A stretch of DNA of 34,086 nucleotides from Heterobasidion occidentale (taxonomy: Eukaryota > Basidiomycota > Agaricomycetes > Russulales > Bondarzewiaceae), in assembly GCA_039111635.1 (NCBI GenBank), contig JBCAQO010000104.1:1-34086 (forward strand), in the 5' to 3' direction. A program made the position numbers and the translations under genes. Of this stretch, positions 11,107 to 21,344 are shown piece by piece (position 1 is the stretch's first letter; every line of letters starts with the position of its first letter). The notes beneath the pieces are model-generated. The model was not told where the DNA came from, searched no databases, and worked only from the letters and a program-made list of their open reading frames with translations.

Positions 11107-11980
11107 AGACACAGCATTTCTAGAGGAAGATCACTCTCAGAAAGCTGTTCGGCGGGAGGATGGATGGTTATGTGAGAAGAGCAACGTTGTGGAAAATGGT
11201 TTGAATGTGGCGCGACAGCCGCGAAACGCGCGACAACGTCTGATCACGGCTGCTCGGTGGAAAGATGAGACGCAAAGCACGACGGCCTGGGGACAACGCA
11301 TTTCTGGAAAAAAGTCGCTCTCAGAGAGGTGCACGAGATAGATAGGGACACCGTATTTCTGGAGGAAGGAGGCCACTCTCAGAGACGTCTCGGCAGTCGC
11401 AAAACGCGCGACGATATCCATATGTATGTATCCAGGTAAAAGATCCAGAAGAAACAATGTCACGGTCTAGCCCCAGGCGACCATGAGGTGACGAGCAGTG
11501 GACCAAATGTGACAGTCCGATGCGGAGAACAACATTGCCATTAATGCTAGAAAGACGTGTAAGTGACATCGCAAATTTATGAGTTGTTCAAACCCACTCG
11601 CAATGCAAACCTTCTTTGACGACGCAGAAGCGGAGGTCACAGCGACGCCGGCTTCTCAAACAGATGGCTCTGCAAAGCGATCATGAAAGTCGATGGGATT
11701 TGTCGCATTGTAATGCTTTTCGCCACCGAGGGCAATGAGCGAGGCGGTCCGCAACAAACTCGATGTACTGTCACGTCAGCTCGGCATTCATACCGATCAG
11801 CCCCGTAGGAAGGGCATCTACCACATCCAATTAGCATCAAATGCTACAGTAGTGATCAACATGTACTCACCTGTCAAGAGCTCCTCCTCGATAACAACGC
11901 ATTCGACGACGATGTGGACGACTGTTAGGATGTGGATGCCTCTTGAGATGGCTGAACAACAAGCATGCGGAGTCAGTGTG
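11107..11980. other. Left flank of the inverted-repeat unit
   Basis: Three hairpin cores lie at the left, outside the inverted arm. From about 11640 to 11980 there are short frames on both strands, among them a plus-strand ATG frame at 11735 (MSEAVRNKLDVLSRQLGI) and splice-like sites on the minus strand, but no family is recognised. Confidence 0.4.
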
Positions 11981-12745
11981 GAATCCCTCGTGGCGACTGG
12001 TGAGTTCGTAGGAGAAGGAGAGTCCAGGTATAAGCACAAGGCCAGGCTTCTTCGACCAGAAAATTGAGGTGAAAGAACCGGAGGAGAAGATATCCTCTGC
12101 TGTGGCAAAGAAGACTCATCGCTCGGTAAATGTGGAGCGACGATCGGAGACCCAGCGCAGTGCCCAGTCCGCCTTCCTCTTCACGCAAGGGATGGTCTCA
12201 ACAACATCGCGTTTCGTAGGTCCAGTTCTCGTCGTGGAAAACTTCCGTCATAATATGGAACGCGTAGAAGCAACGCGCTGCCCAGTGGAGTCACAAAAAA
12301 TCACGGCTAAAGAACAATGCAGTTCTGGAGGAAGGCACTCTCAAAAAGCTGCTCGTCGGGATGATAGACAGGACAACACATTTCTGGAGGAAGGTCGCTC
12401 TCAGATATGTGTCTCAACATCCGCGAAACGCGCGCCGCCGTCTGACTCCGGCCGTGGGTGAATCAGAAAGAATGACAGCATTTTGAGTAACGCATTTCTG
12501 GAGGAAGGTGCTCGACAAGAGATATATGGAAATGGGTGAGCGCAAAGAACGACGGCCTACAGGCACGGCATTTCTGGAGGAAAGTCGCTCTCGGAAGGCT
12601 GCTCGTCGGGAGGGTAGATGAGGACAATGCCTTTCTAAGAGGATGATCGCTCTCAGATGTGTCCCAACAGCCACGCGACGCCATCTGACTACAGCCGCTT
12701 GATGGTAGGGTGGCACGCAAAGAATGAGGGACTACAAGCAACACA
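11117..12745 (+). repeat. Hairpin-core array, left cluster (interspersed part)
   Basis: Eight copies, some degenerate, of a ~28-bp core: TTTCTGGAGGAA, a 3-4 base variable part, then CGCTCTCAGAAA. They start near 11117, 11301, 11355, 12323, 12381, 12494, 12570 and 12631, all forward. The ends (TTTCTG...CAGAAA, extending to GAG...CTC with one bulge) can fold into a hairpin of about 9 bp with a loop of about 8 nt. Between cores another module recurs, for example GCCGCGAAACGCGCGAC then GTCTGATCACGGC (near 11217, 12421 and 12668). Spacers are otherwise divergent. Confidence 0.75.
11981..12360 (+). repeat. Left arm of a ~380-bp inverted repeat
   Basis: Begins GAATCCCTCG at 11981 and matches the reverse complement of 19630-20002 along its whole length. 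Shared stretches include GAGTCCAGGTATAAGC, CTTCTTCGACCAGAA, TGCCCAGTCCG and TTCGTAGGTCCAGT. Identity is about 80% by eye, with small indels. The inner end runs into a hairpin core. No target-site duplication is visible at the outer ends. It may be the terminal inverted repeat of an 8.0-kb mobile unit. Confidence 0.8.
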
Positions 12746-13340
12746 TTTCTGGAGGAAAGTCGCTCTCAGAAAGCTCGACAGGACAATAGATGGAGGTGGC
12801 CTGGAAACAGCGCAATTCTGGAGGAAAGTCGCTCTCAGAAAGCTCGACAGGACAATAGATGGAGGTGGCCTGGAAACAGCGCAATTCTGGAGGAAAGTCG
12901 CTCTCAGAAAGCTCGACAGGACAATAGATGGAGGTGGCCTGGAAACAGCGCAATTCTGGAGGAAAGTCGCTCTCAGAAAGCTCGACAGGACAATAGATGG
13001 AGGTGGCCTGGAAACAGCGCAATTCTGGAGGAAAGTCGCTCTCAGAAAGCTCGACAGGACAATAGATGGAGGTGGCCTGGAAACAGCGCAATTCTGGAGG
13101 AAAGTCGCTCTCAGAAAGCTCGACAGGACAATAGATGGAGGTGGCCTGGAAACAGCGCAATTCTGGAGGAAAGTCGCTCTCAGAAAGCTCGACAGGACAA
13201 TAGATGGAGGTGGCCTGGAAACAGCGCAATTCTGGAGGAAAGTCGCTCTCAGAAAGCTGCATCACATTGATGGAGGTGGCCTGGAAACAGCGCAATTCTG
13301 GAGGAAAGTCGCTCTCAGAAAGCTGCATCACATTGATGGA
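12746..13340 (+). repeat. 69-bp tandem repeat carrying the hairpin core
   Basis: Eight copies begin at 12792, 12861, 12930, 12999, 13068, 13137, 13206 and 13272. The first six periods are exactly 69 bp and appear identical; the last two copies replace CGACAGGACAATAGAT with a shorter sequence (66-bp step). A further core at 12746 begins the run. Each unit has GGAGGTGGCCTGGAAACAGC followed by the core. Because 69 is 23 codons and the unit has no stop in the two frames concerned, long open frames run through both strands. I do not call either a gene. Confidence 0.92.
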
Positions 13341-13534
13341 GGATGGTCACATTGTCAGATGTTCAACATCGACGCTCGTGATTCGGATTCCGACAAACTC
13401 CGATCAGCGTCGGCCAATCGGGTGTTGAATTTCGATCAAGCAATCTGATATCCTTTTGAGTATCTGAATTCATTCAAAGTAAACGTATAATACGCTGAAC
13501 GAGCCAGCATGCGCGTAAGAAGATTTCTAAACAA

Positions 13535-14369
13535 TCAGAAGTGTAGTCCCCATCCATCATCATCAAACACACCAATATCATCCAAAACCCAGCTGTAAAT
13601 GTAAAAGACCGAGGCTAAGAGAGAATGAGGCAAGCTCCCCAGGCTACGACAAATCAAAAAAAGGTTAGCTACCGGTAAGGAATCAAGACCCAGCGCTTTG
13701 TGCGATGGCAATGGAGAACGGATAGCACTAGCACCTGCCAGGGAAAGCAAGGGCGAGACCATCAAAGAGTGCTCAGCAGCAATGGGGTGAGTAGCTGAAA
13801 CTGTGCTGAGTGCCGGTGATGATGACACTGAGATAAGACTCCCATCAGTCGTCAGCGAACCAGACGCCTCAACACTATAGCTGACAACATTCAAGTCCAC
13901 TACGCTTTTGCCATTGAGTGCCGGCGATGATGACGCTGAGAAGACACTCCCATTAGTTGTCGGCGCACCAGACGGCTCAGCACTATAGCTGACAACATTG
14001 GAGTCCACTACGCTCTTGCCAAAGAAGGGTGAAGAAGCCCTGTCTGTGATTACAGCTGGTGTCGCTAGAACCTGGGGGATCGGCAGATGCAGAACGGACC
14101 CAGGGCTACTCGAGCGCGAATGATGTCGAGACAAGTTCTACGGAGTTGGGGAACAATGTAAACTCAGAGCCTTCGAGCAAAAGGCCATCACCTACTCCGA
14201 TTCCCGAATAATTGCTAGTGGGTGATAAATCTCCACTCCTATCCCTGGGAGCATAATAACTCCCGAAGGAAAACTCTGGGTGCCAAGCCCTCCAAGCCTC
14301 GCCAATCCAACCCTGACTGACCATAGTGAAAGCTCGAGACATGTCGTTGAAAAGATGCCTATAGTACAC
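13535..14369 (-). CDS. Serine-rich hypothetical protein with internal duplication
   Basis: Two overlapping minus-strand frames (14369-14106 and 14134-13535) read as parts of one decayed or spliced gene. The first contains YYRHLFNDMSRAFTMVSQGW and WRAWHPEFSFGSYYAP. The second is Ser/Val-rich with a twofold repeat (GKSVVDxNVVSYS) and ends in a hydrophobic stretch (LASVFYIYSWVL) that could be a membrane segment. The frame change near 14110-14130 has no clear intron, and the upstream frame is open without an ATG before NDM. Family unknown. It lies inside the inverted-repeat unit. Confidence 0.4.
13805..14023 (-). repeat. Two-copy ~110-bp tandem repeat within the serine-rich frame
   Basis: Segments 13805-13915 and 13916-14023 share GAGTGCCGG, GATGATGAC, CACTATAGCTGACAACATT and TCCACTACGCT in the same order. 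The duplication keeps the reading frame, which suggests growth within a coding region. Confidence 0.7.
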
Positions 14370-15197
14370 ATCTGGTGTACAGCTCGGTCATAGTTGACAT
14401 GCAGTCCAGCCGCGCAGATTTTTCATAGTCTGGATAAGGCCTTTCGAACGTTGAAGGATAATAAGAAAGAGACGACCAGTGATCAGGACCTGCGAAAAAA
14501 AAGTCTGAAGGGTGCCAATTCCTTGAGGTGGGTCCACATACCTTGCAAACGGCAGGCTCTTCGACATCTAGATAGGAGGAAGCCTACTGTTCCAGGAAGG
14601 TGGGTGGAGAAACATGTCGAGATGCGCTGGTGAGGGCGGTGATCAATATCGCGGGCAGGAGCGCTTTTCACATTTCGGTCGTTCCGGTGTCACACTTCCC
14701 CCCGTTCCCCACCGACAGTCCCAAGGGGTGCCCGGAGAGCTGTGAATCGCTCTTGTAGCTTCGTAATTTCACTGAGACTCCTGAAAGCAGACATGATTAC
14801 GACGTGTATATAATGACAAGGCCCTTTGGCGATGAGACAAAATCATTTGTGAGAAGAGCCAGCAATCGAGAATACATCGATACAAGGAGAAGTTTGGTAT
14901 GTATCCCAGTTCAAGGTTCAACAAGAAAAAGAAACATGCTCGGAATCCTCGGCAGCACGATCTCAAAAATGACGTCGCCAGCCTGACAGGATCAAGATTT
15001 TCTACTTACAACTTATTGCTACATTTAGTATTCCTGGGTATGCAACGCGGAAGCCAGGACGACGTCTTGATTGTACGCCGGACGGTTCGCCGCTGTTGTC
15101 AGCTCCAGACGTTTTTTATTCGCCCCACGTTCACGCTTATCCCGGCCCCGCAATGTGGTAGTACCACAGCACAGAAGTTCGAGGCGTCAATTCGCCG
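14370..15197. other. Unassigned region inside the inverted-repeat unit
   Basis: No gene I can support. Short plus- and minus-strand frames around 14394-14671 and 14769-15190 have no motifs, no consistent splice joins and no repeats shared with the arrays. Confidence 0.35.
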
Positions 15198-15700
15198 TCA
15201 TGGAGTACGCGTCAACATGTCTTGAAACCATGTCTCGGCAGATGACGACCACGAACCATTCCAGAGGTAGCTGGCACGCAGAGGGCCATGCTGGGCCACA
15301 GAGACCATTCCCTGGTAGCGCCGTGAACCCCAGGAGTAATTTGAGAGCCAGATCGCTTCTTTCATCTTCTGGGCACTCCGATTCGCGATCTGATCCAGCT
15401 GTGTATCGTTCACCCCAGAACAGTGTATGCCTCACTTGGCCCTCCAGGTAGCTCCGAACTATGTTCCTTGGACCCAACTGGATGACAAGGCGCCAAGCCA
15501 GGCCACCATACGCCACAAGACGTCTTGCGTAGGGTTGTCGCAGGAGCCATCGAACCGCTCTGATATACTGCCAAAGGAGGAGAGAGAGTCTTGTCGCTCG
15601 CCTATGAGGAAGTTGTCTCCGTCCACCAGTTGGGACAGTGTTCATTCGTACGGCGTTCAGGCATTGGCCGCGATCTTCTGCTGACCCCACATGCTATTCA
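15198..15700 (-). pseudogene. Frameshifted fragment of a repetitive agaricomycete gene family
   Basis: The upstream frame carries RAVRWLLRQPYARRL, VAYGGLAWRLVIQLGP and RSYLEG. Near 15413 the family-like reading changes by one base to NDTQLDQIANRSAQ, then SYLWNGSWSSSAETWFQDML and a stop. The patterns WLL..P.AR, GG..WR and WNGSW.S.AE.WFQ resemble a very abundant hypothetical family of mushroom genomes; this is from memory, with no function known. A single-base shift plus lack of a clean start suggests a pseudogene. Confidence 0.5.
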
Positions 15701-16400
15701 ACTGAGACGGAACGACATCCTCATGCTGCAACATCACCTCCAGCAAACGCCTCGACTTCCAAAGGCCTTCATTCCAAAATGGCTAGCAACCAGATCTCAG
15801 TGAGCGGATGAAGCTTGACTTGAGATACCCGCAAGAACCAGTGTCGATAGCCAGAGGTCTAACGTTCAAAACGGCGCATAGGGAGCCCAACCTCCCGAAG
15901 TCGTTTCCTTGATGCTGTCTAAGTACGCAAGCGTCCCGGGAGAGACAATGAGCATTTCTTCAGATTGAAAGGTTTCTGGTGCTATCCAGTGCCCTCTTAG
16001 AATTCACTGCCGGGAGGTGCTGGGTAGACTTTCGGGAAAAGCGCAGCAATAAAGGCGGGAGGAAATTCTCCCTGTCGACAAACATCAGTGGATGTGGACC
16101 GCTTGTACTCCAAAGGTCCCTCATGAACGATGACAGGGCTCGGAGAACGCGAGAATCTCACATCGTCTTCGCTTGGATCGTCATTCGAGCCGACAAAGCA
16201 TGACTGGGATGAAGCAATTGCGTCAAACCCGGTCCTCCACCTCCGAGTTGACATTCATCGCCACATCCTGCTCATACGAGCCCTTCCGCATCGCGTCGCA
16301 GTCAGAAAACACAATGCATGGAGGGCCTGACGACGATACAAACCCGTGCCCCGGTCCTCCAAATCGATATCCATTGCCATATACTGGCTCTGCGAGTCAA
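15701..16400. other. Unassigned region, possible 3' remnants of the poly-proline gene
   Basis: On the minus strand, around 16375-16230, one frame reads protein-like (GNGYRFGGPGHGFVSSSGPP, then DAMRKGSYEQDVAMN) before a TGA, but it does not join in phase to the gene at 16401-18159. It may be the original C-terminal region left out of frame after changes in the proline minisatellite. The rest shows nothing recognisable. Confidence 0.35.
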
Positions 16401-18159
16401 CTACATTGTTGTTGTCTGCGCACCAAAAATATTCGTCAGTAATGTTTTTTGCGCTCTGAGATTGAAGAAAACATACCTGAGATGCTCCCGATGACTCGGA
16501 CCCGTCCAACGCCTTGAACGTGATCTCAGAGTGCGGCTGGAATGATGATGACACTGCACCAGGGGTGTCAATGTGCATCTGCACCTCCTGTGACGTGTTG
16601 CCGCTGGACAACGTACCACCCCTGTACGACGTATTGCTACCAGGCACACATTTGACAGCTGATGTGGCGAAGGGGCAGGCAGAGGAGGGGCGGGTAAGAG
16701 GAGGCAGGCGGAGAAGGGGCTGGAGGGGCTGAGAGGAGGGGCTGGCGAAGGAGGGGCTGGCGGAGGAGGAGGGGCTGGCGGAGGAGGGGCTGGCGGAGGA
16801 GGGGCTGGCGGAGGAGGGGCTGGCGGAGGAGGGGCTGGCGGAGGAGGGGCTGGCGGAGGAGGGGCTGGCGGAGGAGGGGCTGGCGGAGGAGGGGCTGGCG
16901 GAGGAGGGGCTGGCGGAGGAGGGGCAGGTCGAGACAGGGCAGAACGAGGAATGCGATCGTGGTCGTATAGGAGAACCGCAGAAAGGCGACTGTTAGACGC
17001 TGCTCTCTTCTTGAGTATTTCTGCGTGCTTTTTCTCTGGGCGAAGACGGCTGATATCACAGTCGATCAGGTGGAAAGTGCGCCCCCTAATGGAGGGAGGG
17101 TCTGTGCAACCCTCACGATCTTCAGCGTCACTATCGTCCTGATCCAGCCCGATCTGTGTCTCCATGTAAAACACGCGCACGTTGACGCAATCGTCTGCGG
17201 ATAGATAAGAGGCTGAACAGTAGTAATCCTCCCATCTTCTGTCTTTTTTGGAGCCGATGATGCCACGATCGTCACCCCACAGCATTGCCAGGTACGTTGT
17301 CTGTGGCGGGGGTTTGTAGGACACAATCGTGAACGGTTTCCCGTTAAGTCGCCACCGATCGGGCCTGAGGTCACCGAATGCGCTGACCTCTCCCGCTTGT
17401 CGAGCGCTCCAAGAGTATGCAATATTGATTCGTGCGAGCTTGAGAAGCTCCCAAGTCGTCTTCATTTCGGGACCCCAGGTTGGATAGCCCTGTGTGACGA
17501 TGGTGACTCCACGGATGCGAGCGCCCAAGATGAACTTATCCAGTTGGTCGAAAGCAAATGACAAAGAGGCCTGAGCCTTAGGACGATCACGCCACTAGAA
17601 AGCAAGACATGAGATATGAGCAGAAACCTCAACCCTGTAAAGCACTCACTTTCGGCCCAAACCCCTGCTCAATCCTCCAGACAAGAAAGCTGATGAATCC
17701 AAAGCAGTCGAGAAAGGGACGACGTAATCGCCAAAAGGTGATATGTGCATCCTCTTCAGTTTTCCAGGGATAGACAATCCCTTCCTGCAACACACTAACC
17801 TCGAGAGGCCGGTTGCCATCCCAGTCAAGAATGTCTCTCAACGCACTGGTACAACGGATGATAAAAGCTCTGATCTGGTTGTGTGCCTTGACCAATCCTG
17901 GGCGAATGGTCCGAGAAGGGAAGCAATAAAAGTCATGACTTGCTTCGGAGGCTGGAAAAATCCATTCCGAAGAGTCACCCCTGATGGATCCAGGATCAAC
18001 TGGGATGAAGGGCCTCCAGGGAAAACGCGAGTCATGAGGAGCTGGATCTACTGCCCAATCGTACGGTTTCAGGCGTCCGGCACGAGATGGATCAGCGTCG
18101 AAGGTCACGTCCGCTGGCGGGGTGAATGCGTTTCTGGAGATGTAAGATGTGGAACTCAT
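16401..18159 (-). CDS. Two-exon hypothetical protein with poly-proline tract (567 aa)
   Basis: ATG at 18159 (MSSTSYISRNAFTPPADV) was chosen; an in-frame ATG at 18258 is the alternative. Exon 18159-17650 ends in WRIEQGFGPK. A 55-nt intron (17649-17595, gtgagt...ttctag) joins in phase 0 to exon 17594-16401, beginning WRDRPKAQASLSFAFDQLDK. The second exon contains WGPEMKTTWELLKLARINIAY, LAMLWGDDRG and then about twelve PPPPA units encoded by a 15-bp minisatellite. Past the tract the frame is low-complexity and Arg-rich, while a neighbouring frame is more protein-like, so the C terminus may have been shifted by repeat-length change. Family unnamed. It sits inside the inverted-repeat unit and reads away from its right arm. 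Confidence 0.65.
16741..16925 (-). repeat. 15-bp minisatellite encoding PPPPA
   Basis: About twelve near-perfect units of GGCGGAGGAGGGGCT (plus strand), translating to Pro-Pro-Pro-Pro-Ala in the minus-strand gene. One early unit has an extra GAG. The 15-bp unit preserves frame. Confidence 0.92.
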
Positions 18160-18345
18160 GGTAGGGCAGGGGCGAAATGCGACAACTACCCATGCCGACT
18201 GCTGCGACCTCGTGACTTCAACCCAGGGGTATTGGTCTCGGGAGACGGAGGCTTTCATTGTGATGAAAAGATCGAAGCGGAACAATTGCTGGAGGAGAGT
18301 GCGTCGACGTGAAGGAGACGAAAAGTAGAGGTCTCAACAGATGTG

Positions 18346-18610
18346 GCACAAGAGCGGCACAAGACTATTTCTGGAGGAAAAACGCTCTCAGAAACTGCCT
18401 AGACAGCCGCGGAAAACACGGTACCGCCCAGTGACGACCGCGGGATGACTGGAAGGAAAGGGAGACTTGAAGATGAAGGAATAAAGCTTTCAACCGATAA
18501 GGACGCCACAAGACAAATTCTGGAGGAAAAACGCTCTCAGAAACTGCCTAGACAGCCGCGAAACACGATGCTGCCCAACGACGACCGCCTGAGGACTATG
18601 AGTGGGGCAA
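18346..18610 (+). repeat. Two-copy ~155-bp direct repeat with forward hairpin cores
   Basis: Cores beginning near 18367 and 18518 (TTTCTGGAGGAAAAACGCTCTCAG style) are each followed by AAACTGCCTAGACAGCCGCG, a variant of the CG-rich module, and then GACGACCGC. The two copies resemble each other more than any other part of the arrays. They are the only forward cores in the right cluster. Confidence 0.75.
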
Positions 18611-18719
18611 CTTGAAGTCATGTGAGCTCCGCTCCCACGGTCAGCGATTTCGGTCCCACGGTCACTCTTTGGCCGAATGTCTGTACGGACGTCGTCATAT
18701 TACCAGCTCTTAGCTCTAT

Positions 18720-19665
18720 CGACAAATTTCTGAGAGTGACCCTCCTCCGGGAATGGGTTGCTCTCACTCCGCCACCGTCTATCCTCCTGTCGAGCAGCTT
18801 TCTGAGAGCGATTTTCCTCCAGAAGTGCGTTGTCATTCCCCCGACATCAAGCGGCCGTAGTCAGACGGCGTCGCGTGTTTAGCGGCTGTCGGGAGACATT
18901 TCTGAGAGCGACCTTCCTCCAGAAATGTGATGTTCCCAGGCCATCTTCGTATATCCTCTCGGCAATCAGCTTTCTGAGAGCGGCCTTCCTCCAGAAATGC
19001 GCTGCCCATAGGCCGTCGTTCTTTGCGTCCCACCCTGCCATCAAGCGGGTGTAGTCAGATGGCGTTGCGCGGCTGTTGAGACACATATCTTAGAGCGTCT
19101 TCCTCCATGAATGTGTTATCCCCATCTCTCCCCCCAACGAGCAGTTTTCTGAGAGCGACTTTCCTCCAGAAATGTGCTGTTTGCCGGCCACCTCTATCGT
19201 CCTGTCGAGCTTTTTGAGAGCGACCTTCCTCCAGAAATGCGTTGTCCCCAGAGCCTTTCCATTTATCCTCCCGGCAACCAGCTTTCTGAGAGTGACCTTC
19301 CTCCAGATATGCGTTGCCCATAGGCCGAAGCTCTTTCCATCGCACCTTGCCATCGAGCTACCGCAATCAGACGGCGGCGCGCGGTTCGCGGCTGTCGAGA
19401 GACATTTCTGAGAGCGAGGTTCCTCCAGAAATGTGATGTTCCCAGGCCATCTTCGTATATCCTCTCGGCAATCAGCTTTCTGAGAGCGAGGTTCCTCCAG
19501 AAATGCGTTGCTCGTAGGCCCTCGTCCTTTGCGTCCCACCCTGCCATCAAGCGGCCGTAGCCCAATGGCGTCGCGCGGCTTCTGAGAGCGATGTTCCTCC
19601 AGAAATGTGTTGTCCCCATCTAACCTCCCAACGAGCAGCTTTCTGAGAGCGATTTTCCTCCAGAG
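18720..19665 (-). repeat. Hairpin-core array, right cluster, reverse orientation
   Basis: About twelve cores read TTTCTGAGAGCG then TTCCTCCAGAAA on the plus strand, near 18725, 18799, 18898, 18969, 19085, 19145, 19208, 19280, 19403, 19476, 19579 and 19638. Steps are mostly 60-120 bp. Longer segments repeat directly: 18896-19066 and 19401-19566 share core, CCCAGGCCATCTTCGTATATCC, core, then CACCCTGCCATCAAGCGG. The CG-rich module (for example CGACGCCGTCTGACTACGGC in reverse) separates groups of cores. The orientation is opposite to the left cluster. Confidence 0.8.
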
Positions 19666-20002
19666 ATCCACTACTTTTAAGCCGTGGTTCTTTGCGACTC
19701 CATCAGGCAGCGTGCTGCTTCACCGCGTTGCACATAATGATGGAAAATATTCACAACGAGACTGGACCTACGAATTGCGATGCTACTGAGATCATCCTCT
19801 GCATCAAGAGGAAGACGGACTGGGCATCGCGCTGGATCTCTCATCGTCGCTTCACATTCGCTGAGCGGTGAGCCGCCTTTGCCGCAGCAGAGGACATCTT
19901 CTCCGGTTTTTTGCCTCAATCTTCTGGTCGAAGAAGCGTGGCCTTATGCTTATACCTGGACTCACCTTCTCCAACAAACTCATCAGTCGCCTCGAGGGAT
20001 TC
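19630..20002 (-). repeat. Right arm of the ~380-bp inverted repeat
   Basis: Reverse complement of the segment at 11981-12360, ending in CGAGGGATTC at 20002, the mirror of GAATCCCTCG. Similarity stops abruptly at that point on both sides. Flanking bases (TATAACGA here, TCAGTGTG at the left) do not form a target-site duplication. Confidence 0.8.
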
Positions 20003-21340
20003 TATAACGACTTTAATAAGGTCCGCATACCGACCAGCTTTGGGCTACTGAGGCATATCATGCTCATTGGGGCGCAGAACACGGATCTCGCCACGCTCAC
20101 AGAAGCCACGCGTACGCTGTTGTCGAGTTTGGTGGATGGAAGAACGACGCGCTGCCTTGAAAGTGCACATCGATTGTTCGACGTGCGAGAACGTCGTTGG
20201 GGATATGTGTCGGGTACGTGACGTCCTCAACTACCATCCGTTTGCGCTTGCATTCATTCGCTCACCATACTCGCTCTCCATTCGCATTCGCCTTTCTCCT
20301 TAAACCCTTTCACACTTCGCGTTTCGTTTGCGCTCCTCGCACCCTCACCACACATCACGACCTACTCTCAATCATGAACCCCAAATACGCTTGGTACCGT
20401 CTTAAAGTCTCGACCTCGTTCCACATCGACGCGCTGCGGGCAAGATTCGATTTTTCTTCGGACGTCATCCGCCCGATTGTGGGTTCATTCAATCTGTTCG
20501 CGCAGAATTGTAGGTTTTTGTTGTCTTTTCTGCCGCATCCCTGATCTACAACCACAGCCTTGATATTGATGCCGAGGGTTACATTGGCACTGTTGGAAGG
20601 AGGGAAGAGGTAGGGGAGAGAGGTGAAAGAGCAGTGAATTCGGAGACGTAGGTAGTGGGATGAAAAGACAGGACATTTCATACGGTTTGCAGGTCTGGGG
20701 TCAAAATTCACGCGGCAGAGAAGATGTCTCAGAGGGCCCTACAGCGCGGTATGTTGTCTTCACTCTCATAAATTGTAAAGAAGCTAATGAGGAGGTAACT
20801 TAAACTGGGATGCTATTCTAGTTCATGCAAGTTGTCCAGCCAGTTTTCCCTGAAGCAATTTGCATTGCCTATCCTGTGAACTCTTCCCTCCATCACTCCT
20901 CGTTGTTATCCTCGTTGTCGCCCTCGTTGTTGCCATCGCCCATCGCCTCGCCTGGCTCCCCCTCGTCTTCGCGCCCGTGTTCTTGCCCACGCACGCTCCT
21001 CGTCCTTGTTTTGAGTGACGTTGATGCCAGCCGTGCGGCGCGTGGTTTCGAACTGCTCGACTGCCTTGTCTTCTTCGGTAAGATACTACACGAAGAAATG
21101 GACTTTGTCACATTCCATCGGCCGCATACATACAGTTGACGCGGGGATCTTCGATTTACACCCGCAAGCGTGACCACACGAAATGCGACAGCAAGGAAAG
21201 GAGAACGCACGTCGAGTCAGCAGTCCCGGAGCCCACCGGCCCAGACGTTCACAGCGAGCGAACAGTCGACGCTCAAGGAGTTCCGTGTACGTGCCCCTGT
21301 CCCTTCGATGCTGCCGTGACCACACCATACTCACAGCCGT
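20003..21340. other. Region with possible small spliced gene(s), low support
   Basis: From 20003 a plus frame reads protein-like ([20 protein letters not shown], then [12 protein letters not shown]) as if the inverted repeat interrupts an older gene. A separate ATG at 20374 opens MNPKYAWYRLKVSTSFHID with a donor-like GTAGGT near 20509, but downstream exons could not be joined without stops. Nothing was recognised from 20850 to 21340. Confidence 0.35.
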
Positions 21341-21344
21341 AGCA

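Noticed and set aside
11973..12010. Target-site duplication at the inverted-repeat ends
   Set aside because: The 8 bases outside the left (TCAGTGTG) and right (TATAACGA) ends do not match, directly or as a shorter core.
12657..13448. 263-aa plus and 199-aa minus frames as genes
   Set aside because: Both arise from a 69-bp unit lacking stops in those frames; flanking sequence is non-coding array.
11117..19665. CRISPR array
   Set aside because: The introns show a nuclear fungal genome, spacers are irregular and partly repeated, and no cas gene is present.
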